Below, piece by piece: positions 1 to 6,229 of a DNA stretch of 7,165 nt. How positions within the stretch are numbered: the stretch's first letter is position 1; each line of letters begins with the position of its first letter. The notes under the pieces were generated by a model. It was not told where the DNA came from. It ran no database searches and saw only the letters and a list, made by a program, of their open reading frames with translations. Position numbers and translations under genes: made by a program. Where the stretch lies: assembly GCA_020029455.1 (NCBI GenBank), contig JAIBJH010000138.1, positions 1-7,165 of the forward strand, written 5' to 3'. Source of the stretch: Hyphomicrobiales bacterium (GTDB lineage: Bacteria > Pseudomonadota > Alphaproteobacteria > Rhizobiales > Aestuariivirgaceae).

Positions 1-1
1 A

Positions 2-112
2 TTTCACCCCTCCCTTGAGGGAGGGGCTGGGGGTGGGTGCAAGCAGCGAGCAAGAGCGTCAGCCCCACCTCGCTCGCAAGGCTCGCTTCCCTCCCCAAGG
101 GGAGGGGTGAAA
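2..112. repeat. GC-rich intergenic inverted repeat
   Basis: The ends are perfect 13-bp inverted repeats: TTTCACCCCTCCC at 2-14 and its complement at 100-112. Each end is also locally self-complementary, with CCCTCCCTTGAGGGAGGG at 9-26 and CCCTCCCCAAGGGGAGGG at 89-106. The middle (about 38-88) is GC-rich and holds several copies of GCTCGC or GCGAG. Transcribed, it would fold into a long cruciform-like hairpin. I see no transposase and no target duplication. It resembles the small dispersed intergenic palindromes (REP/MITE-like) of alphaproteobacterial genomes, but copy number cannot be judged from one window. An open frame that crosses it into the downstream methyltransferase gene is not taken as coding. 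Confidence 0.7.
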
Positions 113-192
113 GGCGCGCCCTACTTCTTCCCCTTTCTATTCTCCTTCACCGCAGCCTTGTGCCTTCCCATGAACACCGCTACGCAACGCCT

Positions 193-924
193 ATGCTCCC
201 CATCACCTCCCTGCAGAACCCGCAGATCAAACTGATCCGCTCGCTTGCCGACAAGAAGGCCCGCCGCGAGCATGGCCTGTTTGTGGCAGAGGGCCTGCAG
301 ATGCTGGAGCGGGCACTGGATCTGGGATGGAAGCCCGAGGCGCTGGTTGCTACGAAACCTCCCCATCTCTGGGACGATATGAAGCCCCACATCGTTTCCG
401 ACAAGCTCATGTCCGAGCTCTCCGGTCAGAACAATCCGCTGAGCGTGCTTGCCACCTTCAAGCAGCGCTTCCAGCCCCATCCCGGCAAGGAAGGTACATG
501 GCTCGCCCTCGAAGAAATCCGCGATCCCGGCAATCTCGGCACCATTATCCGCACCGCCGATGCAGCAGGTGCATCCGGCATCATTCTTGTGGGCGATTGT
601 TGCGATCCCTACTCACCCGAGTGTGTGCGGGCCACGACCGGCTCCATCTTTGCCATGCCGATTGTGCGCATGCCGCAGAAACAGTTCGTGGAGTTCGCCA
701 AGAGCTGGGCCGGCGAGAGCGTTGCCACTGTCATGGGCGCAAAGACAGACTATCGCCGCAGCTACAAGTCCCCTGCCCTTGTCGTGCTCGGTTCTGAATC
801 GCGCGGCCTTTCAGCCGAAGTCGCCGCCGCCTGTTCCACCAAGGTCAGTATTCCCATGCGGCGGGGCGTCGAGAGCCTCAACGTGGCGGCTGCGGCAGCG
901 TTGATGCTGTATGAGGTAAACTAA
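193..924 (+). CDS. TrmH/SpoU-family RNA 2'-O-ribose methyltransferase
   Basis: This 243-aa protein should transfer methyl from S-adenosylmethionine to a ribose 2'-OH in rRNA or tRNA, acting in the cytoplasm. The N-terminal substrate-binding part shows the family pattern SLQNPQIKLIRSL (6-18) and GLFVAEG (28-34). The SPOUT knot domain has motif 1 at 107-124 (EEIRDPGNLGTIIRTADA, with N114 and R120), motif 2 at 145-158 (VRATTGSIFAMPIV), and motif 3 at 199-206 (LGSESRGL) plus 220-237 (IPMRRGVESLNVAAAAAL). Its architecture is closer to YsgA/TsnR-type enzymes than to RlmB, so the target nucleotide is unknown. The frame stays open upstream to 37, but that part crosses an inverted repeat and lacks family homology. 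The ATG at 193 places the SLQNP motif at the expected distance. No clear Shine-Dalgarno precedes it; GTG at 160 is a weaker alternative. It converges on the SH3-like gene. Confidence 0.9.
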   Translation: MLPITSLQNPQIKLIRSLADKKARREHGLFVAEGLQMLERALDLGWKPEALVATKPPHLWDDMKPHIVSDKLMSELSGQNNPLSVLATFKQRFQPHPGKEGTWLALEEIRDPGNLGTIIRTADAAGASGIILVGDCCDPYSPECVRATTGSIFAMPIVRMPQKQFVEFAKSWAGESVATVMGAKTDYRRSYKSPALVVLGSESRGLSAEVAAACSTKVSIPMRRGVESLNVAAAAALMLYEVN

Positions 925-926
925 AA

Positions 927-1011
927 TTCCTCCATGGGCCGGCTTGACCGGCCCACTCGGACTGGATCGGCGCGTTGATCCCGGATCAAGTCCGGGACGC
1001 CGATGGAGGAA
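927..1011. repeat. compound palindrome, possible bidirectional terminator
   Basis: This element lies between two convergent stop codons. Outer 9-bp arms TTCCTCCAT (927-935) and ATGGAGGAA (1003-1011) enclose two GC-rich hairpins: GGGCCGG/CCGGCCC (936-942 with 948-954, loop CTTGA) and CCCGGA/TCCGGG (980-985 with 991-996, loop TCAAG). The two loops are complementary. A further 7-bp stem, ATCGGCG (966-972) with CGCCGAT (998-1004), surrounds the second hairpin. CCCGGATCAAGTCCGGG is a recurrent intergenic motif in Hyphomicrobiales genomes (general knowledge, not checked here). Its position suggests it stops both transcripts. There is no good U-tract directly after either hairpin, so it is not a textbook intrinsic terminator. 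Confidence 0.65.
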
Positions 1012-1033
1012 AAATTGTGTTGGTCGCGTTGCC

Positions 1034-1354
1034 CTAGGGGCAATCGCTGTCGCGCACGAAGCGCGCTTTCACATAGCCACGCGTAACATCATCGCCATTA
1101 TAGTGGCTGACCTTGCACCAGCGTTGGGGCCAGGGCAGCGAGAGCGGTGCACACTCTCGGTCCAGATGGATGATGCCGTGGTTGCCGGGTTCAAGTTGGT
1201 CCACGATGCGCGAGGACGCCGAAGGCCGCGCCCGCATGTTGAGCACGTCCCATGACTCGACATTGACGACAATCAGGCACCCCGGTCCGCTGGTGGCATG
1301 GGCGGCCTGCGGCGCGACAAGAAACATGGCAATCAAAAGTGCAATTTTTCTCAT
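1034..1354 (-). CDS. small secreted SH3-like domain protein
   Basis: This 106-aa protein has a signal peptide: a basic MRK start, a hydrophobic core (about 4-17) and a likely cleavage after AHA (18-20), giving a mature protein of about 86 aa in the periplasm or outside. The mature part reads like a bacterial SH3 (SH3b/SH3_3) fold: VVNVESWDVLNMRARPSASS (29-48), a turn EPGNHG (55-60), WCKVSHYNG (79-87) and GYVKARFV (93-100). Such domains usually bind peptidoglycan or peptide ligands; the ligand here is unknown. Four cysteines (26, 68, 80, 105) could make two disulfides, which fits export. The frame extends 26 codons upstream, but the ATG at 1354 is chosen because it has a near-perfect Shine-Dalgarno and begins the signal peptide. 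It is transcribed divergently from the dehydrogenase gene. Confidence 0.8.
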   Translation of the reverse strand: MRKIALLIAMFLVAPQAAHATSGPGCLIVVNVESWDVLNMRARPSASSRIVDQLEPGNHGIIHLDRECAPLSLPWPQRWCKVSHYNGDDVTRGYVKARFVRDSDCP

Positions 1355-1521
1355 GTCTGACCTCCTTTTTGAACCAGCGATCTTGCTGATTTCGTCCTGA
1401 ACGCCGCCTGAACGGGTCAAGCTACAGGTCAAGCTGGCTCACCAGCCCCTCCCGAATTGCACCTTGAGCAAAGCCCAAGCCCAAGCGAATATCGGCCAAA
1501 CTTTCCCTCCGGAGTCTCCTC
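1355..1521. promoter_or_regulatory. divergent intergenic regulatory region
   Basis: This 167-bp spacer must hold the promoters of the minus-strand SH3-like gene and the plus-strand dehydrogenase operon. The sequence GGTCAAGCT occurs twice in direct orientation (1415-1423 and 1427-1435), 12 bp apart start to start, which suggests a candidate regulator half-site pair. A short AAGCCC tandem lies near 1470-1484. I could not identify a convincing -35/-10 pair. The dehydrogenase Shine-Dalgarno GGAG is at 1511-1514, seven bases before its ATG. Confidence 0.4.
1360..1367 (-). promoter_or_regulatory. strong Shine-Dalgarno for the SH3-like gene
   Basis: The minus strand reads AAGGAGGT, five bases before the ATG at 1354. 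It is a near-perfect anti-16S match and decides the start codon against the longer frame beginning at 1432. Confidence 0.8.
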
Positions 1522-3933
1522 ATGAAATCCCATGCCCGTGTCGTGATCGTCGGTGGCGGCATCATGGGCGTGGGGCTTCTCTATCACCTTGCCCTTGAGG
1601 GCTGGACTGACATCGTCCTCATCGAGAAGGGCGAGCTCACTTCCGGCTCCACCTGGCATGCGGCGGGCCAGTGCCCCCATTTCAACGGCTCGCTCAACAT
1701 GACCAAGGTGCACATGTATGGCACCGAGCTTTATCCCAAGCTTGAAAAGCTCACCGGGCAAGCGGTGTCGTGGCATCAATGCGGCGGCCTTCGCCTCGCC
1801 ACCACCGACGAAGAGGTGAACTGGCTCAAATATGTCTACGGCGTCTCGCGGCTCGCCGGCTACGAAGGCGAGATCATCAGCCCCAACGAGATCAAGACCT
1901 ATCACCCCTTCCTTGAAACCTTTGGCATCAAGGCCGCCTTCCGCACCGTGAATGACGGGCATGTGGCTCCCGCCGATGTGACCAATGCCATGGCGGCTGG
2001 CGCCCGCCAGCTTGGCGCCGCCATCTATCGCCGCTGCCGCGTCACCGACATCAAGCATCTGCCCAGTGGTCAATGGCGCGTCTTCACCGAACAGGGCAAC
2101 ATTGATTGCGAACACGTTGTAAACTCAGCAGGTTCCTATTGCGATGTGGTGGCGGGATGGACCGGGCACATCGCGCCCATCACCAACATGCTGCATCAGT
2201 ATGTGATCACCGAACCCTTGCAGGAACTGATCGATCTCAAGCTGGAACTGCCCGTGGTGCGCGACCCCTACTCTCACGCTTACCTGCGCGAGGAGACCAA
2301 TGGCATACTGGTCGGCCCTTACGAAACCGCAACGGCTCACACCTGCTGGGATGGCGCGCCGCCGCGCTGGGACTATGAGAGCGAGCTTGAGCCCAACGAG
2401 CTCGACCGCATCATGCCCTGGTTGGAGAAGGCAACCGAGCGCCTGCCCCTCTTCGGCAACACCGGCATCAAGTCCATCATCTCCGGCGCAATCACTCATA
2501 CGCCGGACGGCGTCTATCTCTCAGGCCCGGCCCATGGGCCCCGCGGCTACTGGATGCATTGCGGCGCCTCGATTGGCATTTGCCAGGGCGGCGGTGCGGG
2601 CAAATATCTCGCGCAATGGATGGTGCATGGCCAGGCCGAGATCAACATGCGCGAATTCGATCCGCGCCGCTTCGGCCCCTGGGCCACCAAGGACTATACG
2701 GCGGAAGTCTCCGTCGCCGACTATCACCACATGTATTACTGCTACAAGCCGGCGGAACAGCACGCTGTGGGCCGTAATTTGCGGAAGTCCGCGCTGCATA
2801 ACACGCTGGCCAAGTACGGTGCGCAGTTTTCTCAGATCTTCGGCTGGGAGCGCGCCCGCTGGTATGATCCATCCGGAAAAGGTGAGACCTTCTCCTTCCG
2901 CCGCAACAATGCGTGGGGATCGGTGCGCGCCGAAGCATTGGCGGTGCGTGAGCGTGTTGGGCTGATGGACCTCTCCACCTTCGCCAAGTTCGATGTGAAA
3001 GGAAAAGACGCCTTTGCTTTCCTCAACCGCATCTGCGCCAACAAGCTGCCGGAGAAGGATGGTAGCATCATCCTCACCCACCTCTTAAACGACAACGGCT
3101 TCATCGAAAGCGAACTCACCATCACGCGGCTCGCGGCGGATCATTTCTATGTGTTGTCGGCCGCAGCAGCGCAGCTTTACGACATGGACCAGCTCTCGTG
3201 GCGCAAGAAGGAGAGCGAGACCGTCACCATCACCGATATCACGGATGACTATGGCGTGTTGGTGCTGGCCGGGCCGAAGTCGCGCGATGTGCTGAGTGTT
3301 GTCTATTCCGGCGAACAGGGCCGCTGGCTCACGGGGCGCATGACAGAAGTGGCGGGCGTTCAAGGCGTGCGGCTGCTGCGCGTCACCTATGTGGGTGAGC
3401 TGGGCTGGGAACTTCATGTGCCGCACGCCGGAATGCAGAAAATTTTCGATGCACTGATGAAGGCGGGCGAACCCCATGGCCTCAAGCTCTTCGGAACCTA
3501 TGCCATGAACTCGCTGCGCATGGAGAAATCCTATCGCGGCTGGGGTTCGGAACTCACCAACGAGATCGACATGTTCGAAGCCTCCATGGAGCGCTTCATC
3601 CGCCTCGACAAGGAGGATTTCACCGGCAAGGTCGCCTCGCAGTCGCGCAAGCAGAAGGGCCAGCGCATGAAGCTGGTCACCATGGAAGTCGCCAACACCG
3701 ATAGCGACTGCATGGGCAATGAACCCGTCTATCACGATGGCAAGCTTATCGGCATCACGACCTCCGGCGCCTTCGGCCATGCCGTGAACAAGTCTCTGGC
3801 CTTTGCCTATGTGCCCCCGGACCTGACCGCTAACGGCATGGAATTCGATGTCATGGTCTTCACTGAGTTGCGCAAGGCCCGCATCATTCCCGACAGCCTC
3901 TGGGACCCGGACAACGCCCGGATCAAGGCGTGA
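1522..3933 (+). CDS. FAD oxidoreductase / GcvT fusion, dimethylglycine- or sarcosine-dehydrogenase-like
   Basis: This 803-aa enzyme belongs to the family that oxidatively demethylates N-methyl amino acids (dimethylglycine or sarcosine) and passes the one-carbon unit to tetrahydrofolate. The N-terminal DAO domain (about 6-370) has the dinucleotide fold GGGIMG (11-16) with the acidic ribose-binding residue E35, and the motif GSTWHAAG (42-49). H46 there matches the histidine that carries covalent FAD in mitochondrial DMGDH/SARDH. A linker of FAO_M type (about 373-427) leads to a GcvT aminomethyltransferase domain (about 430-700; YVGELGWELHVP at 623-634) and a GcvT C-terminal barrel (about 713-795; SGAFGHAVNKSLAFAYV at 748-764). 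Length and order are typical and the gene is intact. Substrate cannot be fixed from sequence; no ETF, betaine demethylase or sox genes lie nearby. The start has GGAG at good spacing, and the stop overlaps the transporter start. Confidence 0.88.
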   Translation: MKSHARVVIVGGGIMGVGLLYHLALEGWTDIVLIEKGELTSGSTWHAAGQCPHFNGSLNMTKVHMYGTELYPKLEKLTGQAVSWHQCGGLRLATTDEEVNWLKYVYGVSRLAGYEGEIISPNEIKTYHPFLETFGIKAAFRTVNDGHVAPADVTNAMAAGARQLGAAIYRRCRVTDIKHLPSGQWRVFTEQGNIDCEHVVNSAGSYCDVVAGWTGHIAPITNMLHQYVITEPLQELIDLKLELPVVRDPYSHAYLREETNGILVGPYETATAHTCWDGAPPRWDYESELEPNELDRIMPWLEKATERLPLFGNTGIKSIISGAITHTPDGVYLSGPAHGPRGYWMHCGASIGICQGGGAGKYLAQWMVHGQAEINMREFDPRRFGPWATKDYTAEVSVADYHHMYYCYKPAEQHAVGRNLRKSALHNTLAKYGAQFSQIFGWERARWYDPSGKGETFSFRRNNAWGSVRAEALAVRERVGLMDLSTFAKFDVKGKDAFAFLNRICANKLPEKDGSIILTHLLNDNGFIESELTITRLAADHFYVLSAAAAQLYDMDQLSWRKKESETVTITDITDDYGVLVLAGPKSRDVLSVVYSGEQGRWLTGRMTEVAGVQGVRLLRVTYVGELGWELHVPHAGMQKIFDALMKAGEPHGLKLFGTYAMNSLRMEKSYRGWGSELTNEIDMFEASMERFIRLDKEDFTGKVASQSRKQKGQRMKLVTMEVANTDSDCMGNEPVYHDGKLIGITTSGAFGHAVNKSLAFAYVPPDLTANGMEFDVMVFTELRKARIIPDSLWDPDNARIKA

Positions 3934-4832
3934 GCGCAACACCATCCACACTGAAAGGCATCGGGCTCATGCTCGCGGCCATGGCGGTGCTGCCCTACCT
4001 CGATGTCGCGGCGAAATTTCTGGGCCAGCAGGGCATGCCCGTGTTGCAGATCGTCTGGGGCCGCATGGCTTTCGGTGCGCTTCTCACACTGCCCTTCGTG
4101 CTGAAAAACGATGGCGTCTCGGCATTCGTGCCTTCGCTGCCGGTCTATCAAACGCTGCGCGCCATCCTACTTCTTGCTTCAACGGCCTTCTTCTTTGCGG
4201 GCCTCAACTATCTTTCCGTTGCCGACACGCTGGCCATCTTCTTCGTGCAGCCGCTGGTGCTCACCCTGCTCTCACCCTCCATGCTCGGCGAGCATGTGGG
4301 CTGGCGTAGGTGGCTCGCGGTGGCTGTTGGTTTCTGCGGCACACTGATCATCATCAGGCCGGGCCTCAAGGAACTGAATCTCGGCGTGCTGTTCGCCTTG
4401 CTATCGGGAACGTCGCTGGCGCTTTATCTTCTGCTCACCCGCCGCATCAGCGGCCGCGTCTCGGCCCTGGTCACCACATTCCAGACCAATGTGATAGCAA
4501 CCATCATTCTCACGGCAATGATGTTCTGGATCTGGATGATGCCCAGCCCCTGGCAATGGTTCCTGATGTTCCTGGTGGGATTGATTGCCGTCGTCGGCCA
4601 CTACCTGATCGTCAGGTCATACGACTACGCAGAGGCGTCATTGCTGGCGCCACTCGCCTACACCGAGATGATAACTGCCGTCATTGCCGGCTGGTTTTTC
4701 TTCGGCGATTTTCCAGATACCTGGACCTTCGCCGGCGTTGCCATACTAATCGCTTGCGCCATCTACATCTCATGGCGCGAGCGTGCCCGCGGACTTCCCT
4801 CCGCGGTCCCCAGCCAACATGCGGTGGACTAA
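3930..4832 (+). CDS. EamA/DMT-superfamily 10-helix membrane transporter
   Basis: This 300-aa integral inner-membrane protein is of the drug/metabolite transporter type, with two EamA repeats. About ten hydrophobic segments are visible, near residues 9-27, 37-57, 76-93, 98-118, 127-144, 150-169, 179-199, 208-228, 235-258 and 265-281. The first repeat ends with the family-like stretch FFVQPLVLTLLSPSMLGE (104-121), and the second has the matching APLAYTEMITAVIAGWFFFG (240-259). The C-terminus is short and polar. Members move amino acids, nucleotide-like compounds, riboflavin or S-adenosylmethionine, in either direction; the substrate here is not readable. The GTG start lies within the dehydrogenase stop (GTGA, 4-nt overlap) and lacks a strong Shine-Dalgarno of its own, which implies translational coupling. 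ATG at 3969 is a less likely start because it would shorten helix 1. The 3' end overlaps the convergent gene. Confidence 0.88.
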   Translation: MSATPSTLKGIGLMLAAMAVLPYLDVAAKFLGQQGMPVLQIVWGRMAFGALLTLPFVLKNDGVSAFVPSLPVYQTLRAILLLASTAFFFAGLNYLSVADTLAIFFVQPLVLTLLSPSMLGEHVGWRRWLAVAVGFCGTLIIIRPGLKELNLGVLFALLSGTSLALYLLLTRRISGRVSALVTTFQTNVIATIILTAMMFWIWMMPSPWQWFLMFLVGLIAVVGHYLIVRSYDYAEASLLAPLAYTEMITAVIAGWFFFGDFPDTWTFAGVAILIACAIYISWRERARGLPSAVPSQHAVD

Positions 4833-5125
4833 AGTGCCGTTACAGACTTCGGCCGCTCCATCGCTTCCCAAGAATTGCCGGCCGCGATGATGCAAGCCAC
4901 GCCATTGGGATAAGATGAGACGATCGTAAAGGTGCCCTTGTCGGACACATAGACTTCCAACATGGCACGATCACCCACGAGGCCTTGCCCCGAAGGCTGT
5001 TCCTTGTATTTGTCGCCCAGCATTTTCACCAGGTCCGCACGCATGGTGCAAACCTGCTGTGCCTGGGCCTGTGTGGCACACCAGCCCAACGCCACTAATG
5101 CCAACATCAAATGCTTCGCACGCAT
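4829..5125 (-). CDS. small secreted protein of unknown function
   Basis: This 98-aa protein has a signal peptide: MRAK, a hydrophobic core LMLALVALGW (6-15) and probable cleavage after AQA (20-22). The mature part is about 76 aa. Its central segment, MLEVYVSDKGTFTIVSSYPNG (55-75), alternates like beta strands and is followed by VACIIAAGNSWEAM (76-89). Similar short exported proteins are common in alphaproteobacteria without an assigned function; I do not recognise a named domain. Mature cysteines C26 and C78 could form a disulfide. GGAGGA (minus strand, 5129-5134) just upstream of the ATG supports the start. The stop is read from CTA at 4829-4831, overlapping the transporter TAA on the other strand, so no space remains for a terminator between them. 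Confidence 0.75.
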   Translation of the reverse strand: MRAKHLMLALVALGWCATQAQAQQVCTMRADLVKMLGDKYKEQPSGQGLVGDRAMLEVYVSDKGTFTIVSSYPNGVACIIAAGNSWEAMERPKSVTAL

Positions 5126-5314
5126 CGTTCCTCCAATCCCGAATGCCGGAATTCACCTGAGGAATATGCTTTTCGCCCGGATGAACTCCGGAACCGGATT
5201 ACATTCCAGTTCCTTCATATCTGCTCCAAAACTACACAAGGGGCATGTTGATGGTGCGCCTCGAGTGTAAAGAAATACTTACGGTTAAAAGCTCGCCTGG
5301 CGCGCGAGTGTTGC

Positions 5315-5357
5315 CATTCCAGCGGCTCGTCGCATGGAATGTCGTTCCCCTTCCATG
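5315..5357 (+). promoter_or_regulatory. mutually exclusive hairpins in the rlmB leader
   Basis: Arm A, CATTCCA (5315-5321), pairs with TGGAATG (5335-5341). The overlapping middle segment CATGGAA (5333-5339) pairs instead with TTCCATG (5351-5357). Each stem is 7 bp and only one can form at a time. This could be an attenuator-like switch 66 nt before the rlmB start, or chance; no U-tract follows the second stem. Confidence 0.3.
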
Positions 5358-5412
5358 GCTTACGGCTGAGGAGATGCGCCAAACTCGTTTCAAAGACTGA
5401 ATTAATTGTTGT

Positions 5413-5417
5413 AAGGA
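5413..5417 (+). promoter_or_regulatory. rlmB: Shine-Dalgarno that fixes the rlmB start
   Basis: AAGGA lies five bases before the ATG at 5423. The reading frame is open from an ATG at 5339, but that codon has no comparable site and the extra 28 residues have no family counterpart, so 5423 is preferred. Confidence 0.7.
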
Positions 5418-5422
5418 CGGTC

Positions 5423-6229
5423 ATGCGCCAGAAACCACGCAGAGAGAATCAGCCCTTTCGCAAGACGCCAAAGAAGCCTGCAACGCTTCTGGGTGATCAG
5501 CCACGGGGCTCAGGCCATTTGCCCGCTCCCGGCAATGACCTCATCCACGGCATTCATGCGGCGGCGGCAGCGCTTGCCAATCCAAAACGCAAGCATGTGC
5601 ACCTCTGGGCCACCGAGAATGGCCTTGCTCGCATTACCGAGGAAGGTGCTGCCGCGACCATCAGGGCCGAGATTGTCCACCCTCGCATTCTCGATCATTT
5701 GCTCGCGGGGCAGGATGCTGTGCATCAGGGTGTGCTGCTGGAATCGAAACCACTGAACCAGCCGCGCCTCGACCAGATTTCGCGCGAGGGCATTGTCGTG
5801 CTGCTCGACCAGGTGACCGATCCGCACAATGTCGGCGCAATCCTGAGAAGCTGTGCGGCTTTCGCGGCGACAGCACTCGTCACCACCGCGCGCCATGCGC
5901 CGCACGAGACGGGCGTCTTCTTCAAGGCGGCCTCCGGCGCCTCTGAGCATGTGCCGCTGGTGCGCGTCACCAATCTTTCGGCGGCGATGGAAGAGTTGAA
6001 GTCTTACGGATTCCACCTGATGGGGCTGGATAGCGAAGCACCCCATTCTCTCAGTGAAGTTCAGGCAGCAAAACCGCTGGCGCTTGTGCTAGGGGCGGAA
6101 GGCAAAGGCCTGCGCCAGAAGACGCGCGAAACCTGCGACAGCCTGGTGCGGCTGGACATGCCCGGCGCCATCAAGAGCCTCAATGTTTCGATTGCGGCCG
6201 CTATCTCGCTCTATGCGCTGACGCGCTAG
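5423..6229 (+). CDS. rlmB: 23S rRNA (guanosine-2251) 2'-O-methyltransferase RlmB
   Basis: This 268-aa SpoU enzyme would methylate the 2'-OH of G2251 (E. coli numbering) in the P-loop of 23S rRNA, using S-adenosylmethionine during large-subunit assembly. After a basic disordered tail (1-30) comes the substrate-binding domain with LIHGIHAAAAAL (40-51), matching the GiHaV pattern of RlmB, and the linker DAVHQGVLLE (98-107), where HQG is characteristic. The SPOUT domain has motif 1 LLDQVTDPHNVGAILRSCAA (127-146; N136, R142), motif 2 KAASGASEHVPL (168-179; E175) and motif 3 LGAEGKGL (223-230) with MPGAIKSLNVSIAAAISLY (246-264). The HQG linker separates it from the window's other SpoU gene and from TrmH proper. 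It is transcribed alone and ends in a 4-nt overlap with the convergent gene. Confidence 0.9.
   Translation: MRQKPRRENQPFRKTPKKPATLLGDQPRGSGHLPAPGNDLIHGIHAAAAALANPKRKHVHLWATENGLARITEEGAAATIRAEIVHPRILDHLLAGQDAVHQGVLLESKPLNQPRLDQISREGIVVLLDQVTDPHNVGAILRSCAAFAATALVTTARHAPHETGVFFKAASGASEHVPLVRVTNLSAAMEELKSYGFHLMGLDSEAPHSLSEVQAAKPLALVLGAEGKGLRQKTRETCDSLVRLDMPGAIKSLNVSIAAAISLYALTR

Larger units (their letters stand above)
5126..5422. other. 297-nt intergenic spacer and rlmB leader
   Basis: The spacer separates divergent genes and should carry promoters for the 98-aa protein (leftward) and rlmB (rightward). It is less GC-rich than its surroundings. An interrupted inverted repeat spans 5181-5218: ATGAA with TTCAT, then GGAAC (5190-5194) with GTTCC (5209-5213). 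Competing hairpins lie at 5315-5357. I found no -35/-10 pair that I would defend, and no convincing ORF: both strands contain only open stretches without a ribosome-binding site or family features. Confidence 0.5.

Noticed and set aside
37..192. N-terminal extension of the first SpoU methyltransferase.
   Set aside because: It translates the inverted repeat and low-complexity sequence, with no family homology or ribosome-binding site; the start at 193 fits the family.
1429..2115. Minus-strand open frame of 228 codons antisense to the FAD domain.
   Set aside because: It has no recognisable motifs and lies opposite conserved FAD-binding coding sequence and the operon's upstream region.
3085..3951. 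Long open frame (288 codons) on the minus strand inside the dehydrogenase gene.
   Set aside because: It is antisense to well-conserved GcvT-domain coding sequence, and its product is rich in His/Gly/Ala without motifs, as is typical of high-GC shadow frames.
5215..5424. Minus-strand 69-codon frame in the rlmB leader.
   Set aside because: It has no ribosome-binding site, signal or motif, and it would cover the rlmB Shine-Dalgarno.
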